Shown piece after piece: positions 19,351 to 27,894 of a stretch of 64,000 nucleotides of DNA. Every line of letters begins with the position of its first letter. Position 1 is the stretch's first letter. The stretch comes from Lachnoanaerobaculum saburreum DSM 3986 (GTDB taxonomy: Bacteria; Bacillota; Clostridia; Lachnospirales; Lachnospiraceae): NCBI RefSeq assembly GCF_000185385.1, contig NZ_GL622296.1, positions 2,382,660 through 2,446,659 on the forward strand, in the 5' to 3' direction. The notes beneath the pieces were generated by a model. It was not told the DNA's origin. It saw only the letters and a list, made by a program, of their open reading frames with translations, and searched no databases. A program made the translations under genes and the position numbers.

Positions 19351-20568
19351 CTATTCCTCTCCAAAAAACCACTTTTCAGTATTGCTCAAAATCTCACCTA
19401 TATCATTTGAGTGAATAAAATCCCATCCTGCCCAGAGGAAACTTTGACTTTCTTCCAATTTATTGTCATATTCACTATTGGTCTGTGGGAACTTTCCGTC
19501 TGCACCCAATACCTCTGCCACCTGCTTTGAAAACAGAAAATCTATAAGCTGTTTGCTGTTTTCATAATTTTTCTTTTTAGTCAAAAGGAATATCGGACTT
19601 ATAACAGCACCGTCCTTTGGCCAAACCACAGTAAGACCTGAATTTTCCTTGATAGTCTTTGAGAAAAAATATGGCATAATACTGACAGTCGGAGTGTCGA
19701 TATCTTTTCTTGAACCTGACTTTACCATCTGTGCAGGATGCATTGACTTAAGCAACCCTCTGCCAAGAGCCTCTACACCTTCCCTGCCATACCTTGAATA
19801 TATTCCAAGCATTATTGCATTGAACATATCCAAATCCGATGTTGGGAGTGCTATGGAGTTTTCAAATTCCTTATCGAACAGGTCTTCCCATGATGCCGGT
19901 ACCTTCCTGTCACCTAATACAGCATTGTTTACAATAAATATAGCCGGAACAACACCTATTATAGAATATTCTCCCTTCGGATCCCTTAACGAAATATTTT
20001 CATTATCTAAAGATTTATTTAATTCCCCACTTCTGTGGTCTACAAATATATCTTTATCTCTAAACTTGCCCATATACTTCTTGTCAAAGAAAAGGTTAAA
20101 ACCTGCCGACATATATATATCTGAAAGGTCATTTTCATCCTTTGCATTCAGTATCTCATCCTCTATAGCCTCCATACCCATACTTGCCGCATTGAGGTTA
20201 TAATTTATCTTATAGTCACGGCTCTCTACAAACTTTTCAAAGCTTTCAATAAACTGCATCCTTACAGGGCATGGCAAAATACCCTTTATGGATACTTTAG
20301 CTTTTTCGTCCACATTTCTTACAACACCATTAGTATCAGTCATATCCGACTTTCTCTCGATAGCCTCTACTAACTGCCTCTCGAAAACATCCACATTTAT
20401 ATTCTTACTCTTAAGTGCCGCCTCAATGCTTAACAACTTCCCCATGGATTTTCTCATCATGTCGTTCCTTAGATTTTCAAATCCGGCATTTGCAAGCACC
20501 TCTATAAGTTCAGGATACTTCTCGGTCACATCATATACTTTATCTTTTATATCAAAATATTTGTTCAT
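19351..20568 (-). CDS. DUF1858-like domain fused to an ABC substrate-binding-type domain
   Basis: The ATG at 20568 (MNKYFDIKDKVYDV) has AAAGGAGA upstream; the product is about 405 residues. Residues 1-75 resemble DUF1858 (DVTEKYPELIEVLANAGFE, then a long helix). Residues 105-400 look like a periplasmic iron(III)-type binding protein: MQFIESFEKFVES, YMSAGFNLFFDKKYM, VPASWEDLFDKEF and FFSKTIKENSGL. There is no signal peptide, so, oddly for this fold, it should be cytoplasmic. It is the first gene of the set binding protein - GTPase - ATPase - Crp - hcp. Confidence 0.65.
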   Translation of the reverse strand: MNKYFDIKDKVYDVTEKYPELIEVLANAGFENLRNDMMRKSMGKLLSIEAALKSKNINVDVFERQLVEAIERKSDMTDTNGVVRNVDEKAKVSIKGILPCPVRMQFIESFEKFVESRDYKINYNLNAASMGMEAIEDEILNAKDENDLSDIYMSAGFNLFFDKKYMGKFRDKDIFVDHRSGELNKSLDNENISLRDPKGEYSIIGVVPAIFIVNNAVLGDRKVPASWEDLFDKEFENSIALPTSDLDMFNAIMLGIYSRYGREGVEALGRGLLKSMHPAQMVKSGSRKDIDTPTVSIMPYFFSKTIKENSGLTVVWPKDGAVISPIFLLTKKKNYENSKQLIDFLFSKQVAEVLGADGKFPQTNSEYDNKLEESQSFLWAGWDFIHSNDIGEILSNTEKWFFGEE

Positions 20569-20698
20569 ATATTCTCCTTTACAATCTAAATCCCTATGGA
20601 TATCTGTAAGTGTTTTCATTCTAATTTTTATATATAAAAAAGTCTGTAACTATTGTTAAATGAGAAAGTATTTATTGTGTTTTACTTATACACTAAAA

Positions 20699-20724
20699 AG
20701 CCAAGTTGCATATACAGCTTGGCT
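20699..20724 (-). terminator. Terminator after the gudD remnant
   Basis: The stem AGCCAAGTTG (20699-20708) pairs with CAGCTTGGCT (20715-20724) with one G-U pair, followed leftwards by T5. It lies 26 bases past the gudD stop. Confidence 0.8.
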
Positions 20725-20749
20725 CCAAATTATATTTATTTAAAATCTA

Positions 20750-21421
20750 TTATCTTAAAAGACAAGGCTTCTTTGGATTGAATTTCCATCCCGGGATAAG
20801 ATACTGCATTACAACAGAGTCATCTCTTCCACCAAGACAATGCTCATTATAAAGCTTATTAGCTTTAAGTACTTGATCCATATCTATTTCTATACCAAGC
20901 CCCGGTTTCTTAGGAACAGCCACACATCCGTCTACAATCTGAAGCGGCTCTTTTGTAAGTCTCTCAATACCTTCCTGCCAAATCCAGTGTGTATCAAGTG
21001 CATTGTACTTACCCGGAACGGCGGCACCTACCTGTGTAAACATTGCAAGTGATATATCAAAGTGGTTATTTGAATGACTTCCCCAAGTATATCCAAAGTC
21101 ATGACACATCTGTGCAACCCTTACCGAACCTGACATTGTCCAAAAATGCGGATCGGCCAATATAATATCTACCGCTTGTGACTCAAGTGAATGTCCCACT
21201 TCTCTCCAATCTGTAGCAATCATATTTGTAGCAGTGGGGAAGCCTGTTCTTCTTCTAAACTCGGATACAATCTCTCTTCCTGAGTATACACCCTCTGCAC
21301 CACATGGATCCTCACAGTATGTAAGTATACCATGCATATCCTTAACATACTCTACAGCTTCTTCAAGCAACCAGCCACCGTTCGGATCAAGGTCTATTCT
21401 GGCATTCGGAAATTTGGAATT
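20750..21421 (-). pseudogene. gudD: 3' fragment of glucarate dehydratase
   Basis: Only the C-terminal half of a GudD-like enolase-superfamily enzyme remains: [51 protein letters not shown] and the catalytic-His region are visible. A full GudD is about 445 residues; about 220 are left. Upstream the frame ends at a TGA near 21422, and there is no start codon or ribosome site. The family dehydrates glucarate, but this fragment lacks the N-terminal cap and part of the barrel, so it should be inactive. A 14-bp direct repeat flanks it. Confidence 0.8.
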
Positions 21422-21446
21422 ATATCAATATTTATACACTAAAAAT

Positions 21447-21472
21447 GAGCTGTCACATTACTGTGGCAGCTC
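21447..21472 (-). terminator. Terminator of the aldo/keto reductase gene
   Basis: Arms GAGCTGTCACA (21447-21457) and TGTGGCAGCTC (21462-21472) pair, with TTTTT following leftwards. It ends transcription eight bases past the reductase stop. Confidence 0.8.
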
Positions 21473-21479
21473 TTTTCAA

Positions 21480-22334
21480 CTATTGAATATCAAGCGGTTC
21501 TTTTCTTGTAGGTGGTGTAAATACACTGTCAATTGCCTTAAAATCATCCTCATCAAGTAAAATCTTATCAGCACCTGCATTCAATATGGTATGAGACTTG
21601 TTGCCTGTTCTCGGTATTGCTATAGTCTTTCCGTTTCTAATATTCCATGCAAGCATCACCTGTGTAATATCACACTCATGTTTTTTTGCTATTTTCTTTA
21701 ATACCTCTGAATTAAACAACCCTCTTCTAAGACTTCCGGCCTGTGCAAGTGGACAATATGACATAAGATTTACATCATTTTCAATCATCCATGGCAACAA
21801 GCTGTACTCAATACCTCTTGAACCTGTATGATAAAGCACTTGATTTACCATACAATTTTTCCCATTTGGAATATTATAAAGTTCTTCCATATCATCTATA
21901 TCAAAGTTTGATACACCCCAAGATTTTATCAATCCTTCTTTTACAAGTTCTTCAAGACATTCAACTGTTTCTCTTAGTGGAGTACTCCCTCTCCAATGAT
22001 ACAAGTACAAATCCAGATATGAAACTTTCATTCTTTTAATGCTGTTTTCACAAGCTCTACGCATATTTGCTCTATTCGCATTGCTCGGTAGTACTTTTGA
22101 AACCAGAAAAAGTTTCTCTCTGTCAAAATCCTTTATAGCTTCTCCTACCAATTCCTCACTTCTACCGCTACCATACATTTCAGCTGTATCTATAAGTGTC
22201 ATACCAAGGTCTATACCTGTCTGTATAGCTTCTATTTCATCTTTTCTTTTTGCTTTACTCTCACCCAGATACCATGTTCCTTGCCCAAGTGCAGGTACAA
22301 CTACCCCATTCTTTAATTTTACAGTATTATTCAT
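21480..22334 (-). CDS. Aldo/keto reductase
   Basis: A 284-residue NAD(P)H-dependent oxidoreductase of the aldo/keto reductase family. The catalytic tetrad is present: Asp49 and Tyr54 in LIDTAEMYG, Lys80 in VSKVLPSN and His113 in LYHWRG. The cofactor loop is seen in AIPRTGNKSH near residue 240. It reduces aldehydes or sugar-like ketones; the substrate is unknown. It is divergent from a LysR regulator at 22487, which may control it. Confidence 0.9.
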   Translation of the reverse strand: MNNTVKLKNGVVVPALGQGTWYLGESKAKRKDEIEAIQTGIDLGMTLIDTAEMYGSGRSEELVGEAIKDFDREKLFLVSKVLPSNANRANMRRACENSIKRMKVSYLDLYLYHWRGSTPLRETVECLEELVKEGLIKSWGVSNFDIDDMEELYNIPNGKNCMVNQVLYHTGSRGIEYSLLPWMIENDVNLMSYCPLAQAGSLRRGLFNSEVLKKIAKKHECDITQVMLAWNIRNGKTIAIPRTGNKSHTILNAGADKILLDEDDFKAIDSVFTPPTRKEPLDIQ

Positions 22335-22486
22335 AAACGCCTCCTAAATGCCTATACTATATAACATGGATATTTTATAACCATTAATATTCATAATTCA
22401 ATAATTGATATTTTTTTATCATATATCTTAATTTTACTGTTGTTTTGTGTTATACTCTCTTAAATAAACTAACTAACGGAGTATAT

Positions 22487-23428
22487 ATGGATTTAAAGCA
22501 ATTGGAATATATTATAGCTATAGATAAAGAAAGAAATATATCAAAGGCTGCAAACAGGCTTTTTATTACTCAATCAGCACTAAACCAACAGCTTTTAAAA
22601 ATTGAAAATGAGTTGGGCACAAAACTCTTTGACAGAAGGCATCCGTTTATGGTTCCGACATTGTCCGGGAAAATATATATAAATACAGCTAAGCGAATGA
22701 TTGAAATGAAAGAAGACACTTATAAGATAATACGTGACATTGCTAATGAGGATTATGGCGAAATATCTCTGACCTATACTCCTGAACAAGGAGCAACTTT
22801 ATTTGCAAATATTTATCCTTACTTTCATGCAAAATATCCTAATATAACCTTCAAAATTACCGAGACAAGAGTAAAAGCCATGGAACAGCTGCTGCTAAAC
22901 AGAGAAGTGGATATAGCACTGAGCATATATTCAGAGGATATAGGGTTAAAAGACAGTCTTGAATTTATAGACCTGCACACTGAACAAATACTTGTCGGTG
23001 TTCCATCATCAAATCCTGTCTTAAAAACTATAAATGCTGTTTCCGATAACAAATACCCACAAATTGACTTAAATTCACTGGCCGAAGAAAATTTTGTACT
23101 TATGTCTACAAATACTTTGATAAGAGATATTATAGATCTATGTTTTAAAGAAGCTTCATTCACTCCAAAAGTTTTATTTGTAACATCCAGTACACCGACT
23201 GTATTAAATATGGTCAAACAACAGATTTGTCTTGGCTTTATACCTGAATCTTATATAAATAATACAAATGATATAATATTTTTTTCACTTTCACCTGCCA
23301 GATATTGGACCAGATGTATATCATATCTGAAAGGCGGATATCTGACAAAGTCTGAAAAATATTTGATAGAGCTTTGTAAATTATACTATAGTGGTGAATT
23401 ATCACAATATGCACTTATTGACAAATAG
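22487..23428 (+). CDS. LysR-family transcriptional regulator
   Basis: I chose the ATG at 22487 (MDLKQLEYIIAID), preceded by CGGAG; the longer reading from 22445 has no site. The 313-residue protein has a winged helix-turn-helix (SKAANRLFITQSALNQQLLKIENELG, residues 17-42) and a two-lobed effector domain (about 90-295). It is divergent from the aldo/keto reductase, a usual arrangement for LysR regulators and their targets. The effector is unknown. Confidence 0.9.
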   Translation: MDLKQLEYIIAIDKERNISKAANRLFITQSALNQQLLKIENELGTKLFDRRHPFMVPTLSGKIYINTAKRMIEMKEDTYKIIRDIANEDYGEISLTYTPEQGATLFANIYPYFHAKYPNITFKITETRVKAMEQLLLNREVDIALSIYSEDIGLKDSLEFIDLHTEQILVGVPSSNPVLKTINAVSDNKYPQIDLNSLAEENFVLMSTNTLIRDIIDLCFKEASFTPKVLFVTSSTPTVLNMVKQQICLGFIPESYINNTNDIIFFSLSPARYWTRCISYLKGGYLTKSEKYLIELCKLYYSGELSQYALIDK

Positions 23429-23437
23429 TATGATATT

Positions 23438-23806
23438 GTGATCAAAATATGTTTTAAGCCGATACCGTCTTACCAAAATATAGTCTATAATAAATCTTAC
23501 AGAATAATTTTAACATTGTTTTTTGTTAAAGACCACAAATTCTATATAACCTTTAAAGACGGATTTCAGCTTATATATCTGATTATCCTGTGTACTACTC
23601 TACCTTTCTTTCTTATACTCTATGGGATGAAACATGTATCAGCCACTACAAGCGGTATATTGCTTTCACTTGAGAGTGTAATGGCTGCATTTATGGGAAT
23701 AATAATATTGCATGAGGCATTTACGCTGAATCTGTTTATAGGTGGTGTTATTATAATGTTTTCATTTGTATTGTCCGAGGTATTGCCGAAGGTATTGAAA
23801 AAGTGA
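23438..23806 (+). pseudogene. C-terminal fragment of an EamA-type transporter
   Basis: The last 80 residues show the second half of an EamA (DMT superfamily) repeat: GMKHVSATTSGILLSLESVMAA then GIIILHEAFTLNLFIGGVII. About 120 residues remain of a normal 290-300, and the first forty do not look like a transporter. The fragment lacks the first membrane repeat and should be inactive. A terminator follows. Confidence 0.75.
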
Positions 23807-23826
23807 TATTCTTTTCATTATATATC

Positions 23827-23864
23827 AATAGGCTGTATCACTAACAAATGCGATACAGCCTATT
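23827..23864. terminator. Bidirectional terminator
   Basis: A perfect 13-bp stem, AATAGGCTGTATC (23827-23839) with GATACAGCCTATT (23852-23864), lies between the rightward EamA fragment and the leftward dehydrogenase. Confidence 0.8.
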
Positions 23865-23925
23865 TAAATAAGTGAAAATATATATCATTTGGTTATAAAA
23901 ATGCACTTAATGTCACATTTCTACT

Positions 23926-24948
23926 CTATATTTTTGCCAATGTCTGTATCTGTTCCCATATCTTCTCGTCTACATTTATCCCTTCTCGCATACTGATACT
24001 TCTTCTTTGCAGTGTATTTTCACCGGGACATTTTACCGGATGGCTTGAATCAATAGGATGTGACAAATCTGCTTTTTTTACCCTATCATCCCATTTCTTT
24101 TGAACAGTATCCTTATCACCAAATAAATAGGGATCAATTGCTATAAATATTTGACAACAACCGGTACAACTTCCTCTTTTTTCATCATCAAGATCTGAAC
24201 CTGTTTTTCCATTTGCCAGTGCAGATGCAACTAAGTCAAGTACCAATGCCATAGATGTACCTTTCCAATAACCTGTCGGCAGTATTCTTTTAGACCTTTC
24301 TATAGCACTCGGATCAGAAGTCAAATTTCCGTTTTCATCAAAACCTCCCGGATATGGTAACTGTTTTCCTGCCAATCTATAGACCCCCAGCTTTCCATAA
24401 GCGTACTGACTCATCGCCATATCAAGTACTATTTCACCATTTTCTCTCGGCACTGCCATACAGAATGGATTATTTCCTATTCCGGGTTCATCGCTCCCCC
24501 ACATAGGCATACAACTTTCTGTTGCGATCCAACTTATACCTATTTTACCGCTTTCAGCCATTCTCCAAGCATAGGTACCACCACGCATCCAATGTGTGGT
24601 ATTATTAAGTGTGACTAAGCCTATACCATGTTCATCGGCAAGTTTGATTGCTCTGTCTGTACAAAAAATTGCATTGGTTATTCCCGGACCCAAATTACCG
24701 TCATAATTTTCCGCCAAACCCTTTTTGCCGACTAACTCAGGCTCTCCATTTGGATTGACCCATCCCCTTTTAACATATTTAACAAATCGCGGTACTCTGT
24801 TTGCACCATGACTTTCTACTCCGTCAGCACTTGACTCTGTGTGAATTTTAGCACAAATACCTGCTTTTTCATCATTTAATCCGGCATTTAAAAATGCTTG
24901 TTTTATTGTATTTTCTAATATCTCAAAAGTTACTTTAACGCTCATCAT
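23926..24948 (-). CDS. Malate/L-lactate dehydrogenase-family (Ldh_2) oxidoreductase
   Basis: The protein, about 340 residues, belongs to the Ldh_2 family (YlbC, YiaK, sulfolactate dehydrogenase). Landmarks are ADGVESHGANRVPRFVKYV (substrate loop with catalytic His), VTLNNTTHWMRGGTYAWRMAE and DLVASALANGKTGSDL. These enzymes reduce 2-oxo acids with NAD(P)H without the usual Rossmann fold. GAAAGG precedes ATG-ATG at 24948/24945. It overlaps the end of the metallopeptidase-like gene by 14 bases and is the last gene of the cluster. Malate, lactate, ureidoglycolate and diketogulonate are all possible substrates. Confidence 0.88.
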   Translation of the reverse strand: MMSVKVTFEILENTIKQAFLNAGLNDEKAGICAKIHTESSADGVESHGANRVPRFVKYVKRGWVNPNGEPELVGKKGLAENYDGNLGPGITNAIFCTDRAIKLADEHGIGLVTLNNTTHWMRGGTYAWRMAESGKIGISWIATESCMPMWGSDEPGIGNNPFCMAVPRENGEIVLDMAMSQYAYGKLGVYRLAGKQLPYPGGFDENGNLTSDPSAIERSKRILPTGYWKGTSMALVLDLVASALANGKTGSDLDDEKRGSCTGCCQIFIAIDPYLFGDKDTVQKKWDDRVKKADLSHPIDSSHPVKCPGENTLQRRSISMREGINVDEKIWEQIQTLAKI

Positions 24949-25711
24949 GTTTCCTTTCATTATCATCCACTAATTCCATTATTTCTTCATAAAGACCTGA
25001 TGCCTCGTTTTGTGAATACCCATAAACAAGTAATACATCTAAAATATATGGTGAAAAAGTAATTTTTGAATATTTGTATGCAAATCCCATAGCGGCAATC
25101 TCACTTAATGCAATAATATTAGATTTATAATGAAAAAATCCAATTGACCACAACTCAATTTTCTCAACTCTTGTATAAATTTCTTTTTTATATTTTTCTT
25201 CTATGCTATGAAAAAGCTCATGAAGTAATAGTATGTCTACTATATTTGCATCGCAAAATATTCCTTTTATATCTCCATCAAACAAATATTTTTTTGCTTT
25301 ATTTACAGCATCCATATAAATTTTTATATTATTCGGTTCTCTAAACTCGGCAAATAAAACCCGGTCTGTATTTTCAGGTAAAATCGGATATTCTGTTTCC
25401 ATTCCCAATTTTTTTGCCAAATCTTCTGCAGATAAATTTCCATATTCGCTTTTTAATCTATCGGCCCACTCCATACCGCATTCCCATGACTTCTGCATAT
25501 ACTCTTTTCTTTTATACGGCGAAATTCTCCCTACTAAAGGATCCCTTGAAAAAGCATACCTCTCCCAATCTAAAAGTGATATTTTAGATAACTCCTTTAA
25601 CATATCTGCTATTTTTCTTTCTGCAAATTTAGGTTTTTCATAGACTATATTTTTTTGTTTTCCAAAAATCCCATAAAAAATAGGCTTTAAATTAGCGAAC
25701 TGTTCTTCCAT
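24935..25711 (-). CDS. Putative HExxH metalloprotein of unknown function
   Basis: The ATG at 25711 (MEEQFANLKPIF) follows GGAGGAGGT; the product is 258 residues. A zinc-site motif HELFHSIEEK (about residue 165) is followed by a possible third ligand in the ALSEIAAMGFA segment, the order seen in gluzincin/M78-like peptidases. No signal peptide or membrane segment is visible. I do not recognise the family. It lies between the HyuA-like gene and the Ldh_2 dehydrogenase, overlaps the latter, and is probably cotranscribed, so a hydrolytic step in the same pathway is conceivable. Confidence 0.55.
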   Translation of the reverse strand: MEEQFANLKPIFYGIFGKQKNIVYEKPKFAERKIADMLKELSKISLLDWERYAFSRDPLVGRISPYKRKEYMQKSWECGMEWADRLKSEYGNLSAEDLAKKLGMETEYPILPENTDRVLFAEFREPNNIKIYMDAVNKAKKYLFDGDIKGIFCDANIVDILLLHELFHSIEEKYKKEIYTRVEKIELWSIGFFHYKSNIIALSEIAAMGFAYKYSKITFSPYILDVLLVYGYSQNEASGLYEEIMELVDDNERKHDER

Positions 25712-25749
25712 ACCTCCTCCAAACTTCATGTAATAATCAGCAAGAAAAT

Positions 25750-27870
25750 TTATATTGAAGCCACAATTATAATCTCCTCCTGCTTATCTCTATCACCCAA
25801 ATCCAAATCCATCAGTAAATAAATTTGCTCCAAATCAATAGCTGAATAATCACTTATCCTTGGTCCGTAACATATAAAATAATCCGGCCTTATAACAGAA
25901 TCCGTTCTAAATTCAGCTTGTTCTTCCCACAACTGTTCTACAACTTCTTTATAATTCGCGATTTTACACTTTGTAACAAAAGCATTTGAACACTGAACTT
26001 TAATAAATCCTTTTCTATCAACAATTCTAACTGAATTCTTCCCCTTCTTTGTAGCTTCAAATACAAAGAACTTATCATTTTTAATTGATAATTTTATATC
26101 TGTTACATCCTTGCCAAAATCTTTTGTCACAAGTTTTGTGGCTTCGTTTTCATCACATTCTTTCAGTAAATCTGTTGCCTTAACCTCCGTAGAACCTGTA
26201 GCAATTGCGGTTACTTTACCTGTCTGTGCATCTATTTCCACATGGACTTCAATCGAATCCGGATCAGCTCCTGAATTTATTGCACTGTCAACAGCTTCTT
26301 GCTTTAACTCTTTTATATCCTCCTGTGACGGATTTGGAATTACTCTTTCTACAACATCTCTTACCATTGCAAGAGCAACACCTATTGATGAAATCACCTC
26401 TGCATTTTCCGGAATATCATAATCAAGTCCCATTTTCTTGGCACAATACGGCACTAATGCCGCAGCACCACCACCACAGCCAACAAGTTTCATTGCATCA
26501 TGATCAAGTTCATACTTTTCTGCCAGCGACTTTATACACAAAGATACTTTATCATAATCCTTATCAAGAATCTTTGTTGCCAACTCTTCTACAGTTATTC
26601 CAAGCTTATCTGCTACAGGTTGCATTGCTTTTCTTGCCGAATTTTCATTTCCATGTGCAAAATACTTTTCATCTACCAATCCAAGTACATTTGCCGCACA
26701 GGTATTTGTAAAACAAATTTTCTTCCCGTTTTGAAGTCTGATTACACAGTAGTCGGCAGGATCTCCTTTCTTCGGGCTTACCAGTTCAATCTGAGGATTC
26801 ACTATTTCCTCTTCAGGAGTAAAACAAGCGTACTCACAACCTGCTATGTGAGCTGAACGTGGTCCGACATCTACGACATCTTTATCGCTTATTCTGACCA
26901 TTGAACCACCTGCACAACCAAGAATTCTGACATCAAGTGAATTTATATATGTATCATGTCCGCCTATTTTAGCATAGTCCACTCCCGGTCTTCCGTTTTT
27001 GATTACACCGATATTTGTAGTGGTTCCTCCAACTTCAAAATATATGGCATTTGATGCTCTCAGATACATAAGCGAACCCATCACAGATGCTGCAGGTCCT
27101 GACAGTGCTGTAAGTATAGGACGTTTTCTCATCTCATTTATCTCCATAACACCACCATCACCACGCATTATCATAAGCGGTACAGATACTCCGGCTCCTC
27201 TAACAGAGGACTCTGTAGCGTTCGCTGTAGCCATCATCTTTGGCAATATAGATGCATTTATAGCGGCTGTTCTTGTTCTTCTTGTAAGACCATATAGCTT
27301 AGTAATATCTGATGCCATTGTTACCGGTATATTCTTTTTTGAAGCCAAATCATGTATTTTTTGCTCCTCTTCCATACTGTCTACACCAAAAGCCATAGAA
27401 GCCACAATAACATCAGTTCCCTGACTCACGAGTTCATCAATATTTTGATTTATAACTTCATCTGTCAATTGTTTTTTCTTAATAAAAGTATTGAGCACCT
27501 TTATCATCCTTCCGACTTTTTCATCAAGGACTATATCTTTTAATCTAAGTTGACGCTTGGCTAAGAACCCTTCCAAACCGCCTCCGGCAATACCGATAAT
27601 ACCTACATTTGCCACATCGCCCTCAATAAAGGCATTTGTGGCTTGGGTAGTGGAGTGAGCTACAAAGACCACATCAGACGGATCTATATTAAAGTTTTTC
27701 AGACAATTTCTAAAGCTTTGTACAACACCTGCCGCCACTCCGGCTTTGTCATCATGTGTTGTTTTTACCTGATCTTTACCAATAATCTCATGCGTCTCAT
27801 TATCCATTGCCACACATTTTGTATACGTTCCGCCTACATCAATTCCCATACGAACTTTTCTTTTTTCCAT
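25750..27870 (-). CDS. Hydantoinase/oxoprolinase-family protein (HyuA-like)
   Basis: This 706-residue protein is a full HyuA-type subunit. It opens with the ASKHA phosphate loop MGIDVGGTYTKCVAMD and continues with AHSTTQATNAFIEG (N-terminal domain to about residue 190), then the hydantoinase A domain with LMIMRGDGGVM, ALSGPAASVMGSLMYL and YFEVGGTTTNIGVIKNG. HyuA-type proteins couple ATP hydrolysis to ring opening of 5-oxoproline or hydantoins, or to carboxylation, usually with a HyuB partner. No HyuB gene is in the window, so it may act alone or with something else. It lies between the transporter and the HExxH gene. Confidence 0.85.
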   Translation of the reverse strand: MEKRKVRMGIDVGGTYTKCVAMDNETHEIIGKDQVKTTHDDKAGVAAGVVQSFRNCLKNFNIDPSDVVFVAHSTTQATNAFIEGDVANVGIIGIAGGGLEGFLAKRQLRLKDIVLDEKVGRMIKVLNTFIKKKQLTDEVINQNIDELVSQGTDVIVASMAFGVDSMEEEQKIHDLASKKNIPVTMASDITKLYGLTRRTRTAAINASILPKMMATANATESSVRGAGVSVPLMIMRGDGGVMEINEMRKRPILTALSGPAASVMGSLMYLRASNAIYFEVGGTTTNIGVIKNGRPGVDYAKIGGHDTYINSLDVRILGCAGGSMVRISDKDVVDVGPRSAHIAGCEYACFTPEEEIVNPQIELVSPKKGDPADYCVIRLQNGKKICFTNTCAANVLGLVDEKYFAHGNENSARKAMQPVADKLGITVEELATKILDKDYDKVSLCIKSLAEKYELDHDAMKLVGCGGGAAALVPYCAKKMGLDYDIPENAEVISSIGVALAMVRDVVERVIPNPSQEDIKELKQEAVDSAINSGADPDSIEVHVEIDAQTGKVTAIATGSTEVKATDLLKECDENEATKLVTKDFGKDVTDIKLSIKNDKFFVFEATKKGKNSVRIVDRKGFIKVQCSNAFVTKCKIANYKEVVEQLWEEQAEFRTDSVIRPDYFICYGPRISDYSAIDLEQIYLLMDLDLGDRDKQEEIIIVASI

Positions 27871-27894
27871 TTTTTACCTTCCCGGTTATAAACA

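Noticed and set aside
23438..23806. A small intact DMT-type transporter
   Set aside because: Only the last membrane helices of EamA are present and the first 40 residues are not transporter-like, so it is better read as a fragment.
26205..26711. A 168-codon plus-strand frame inside the HyuA-like gene
   Set aside because: It is rich in Leu, His and Gln in a low-complexity way, lies antisense to a well-conserved gene and has no ribosome site.
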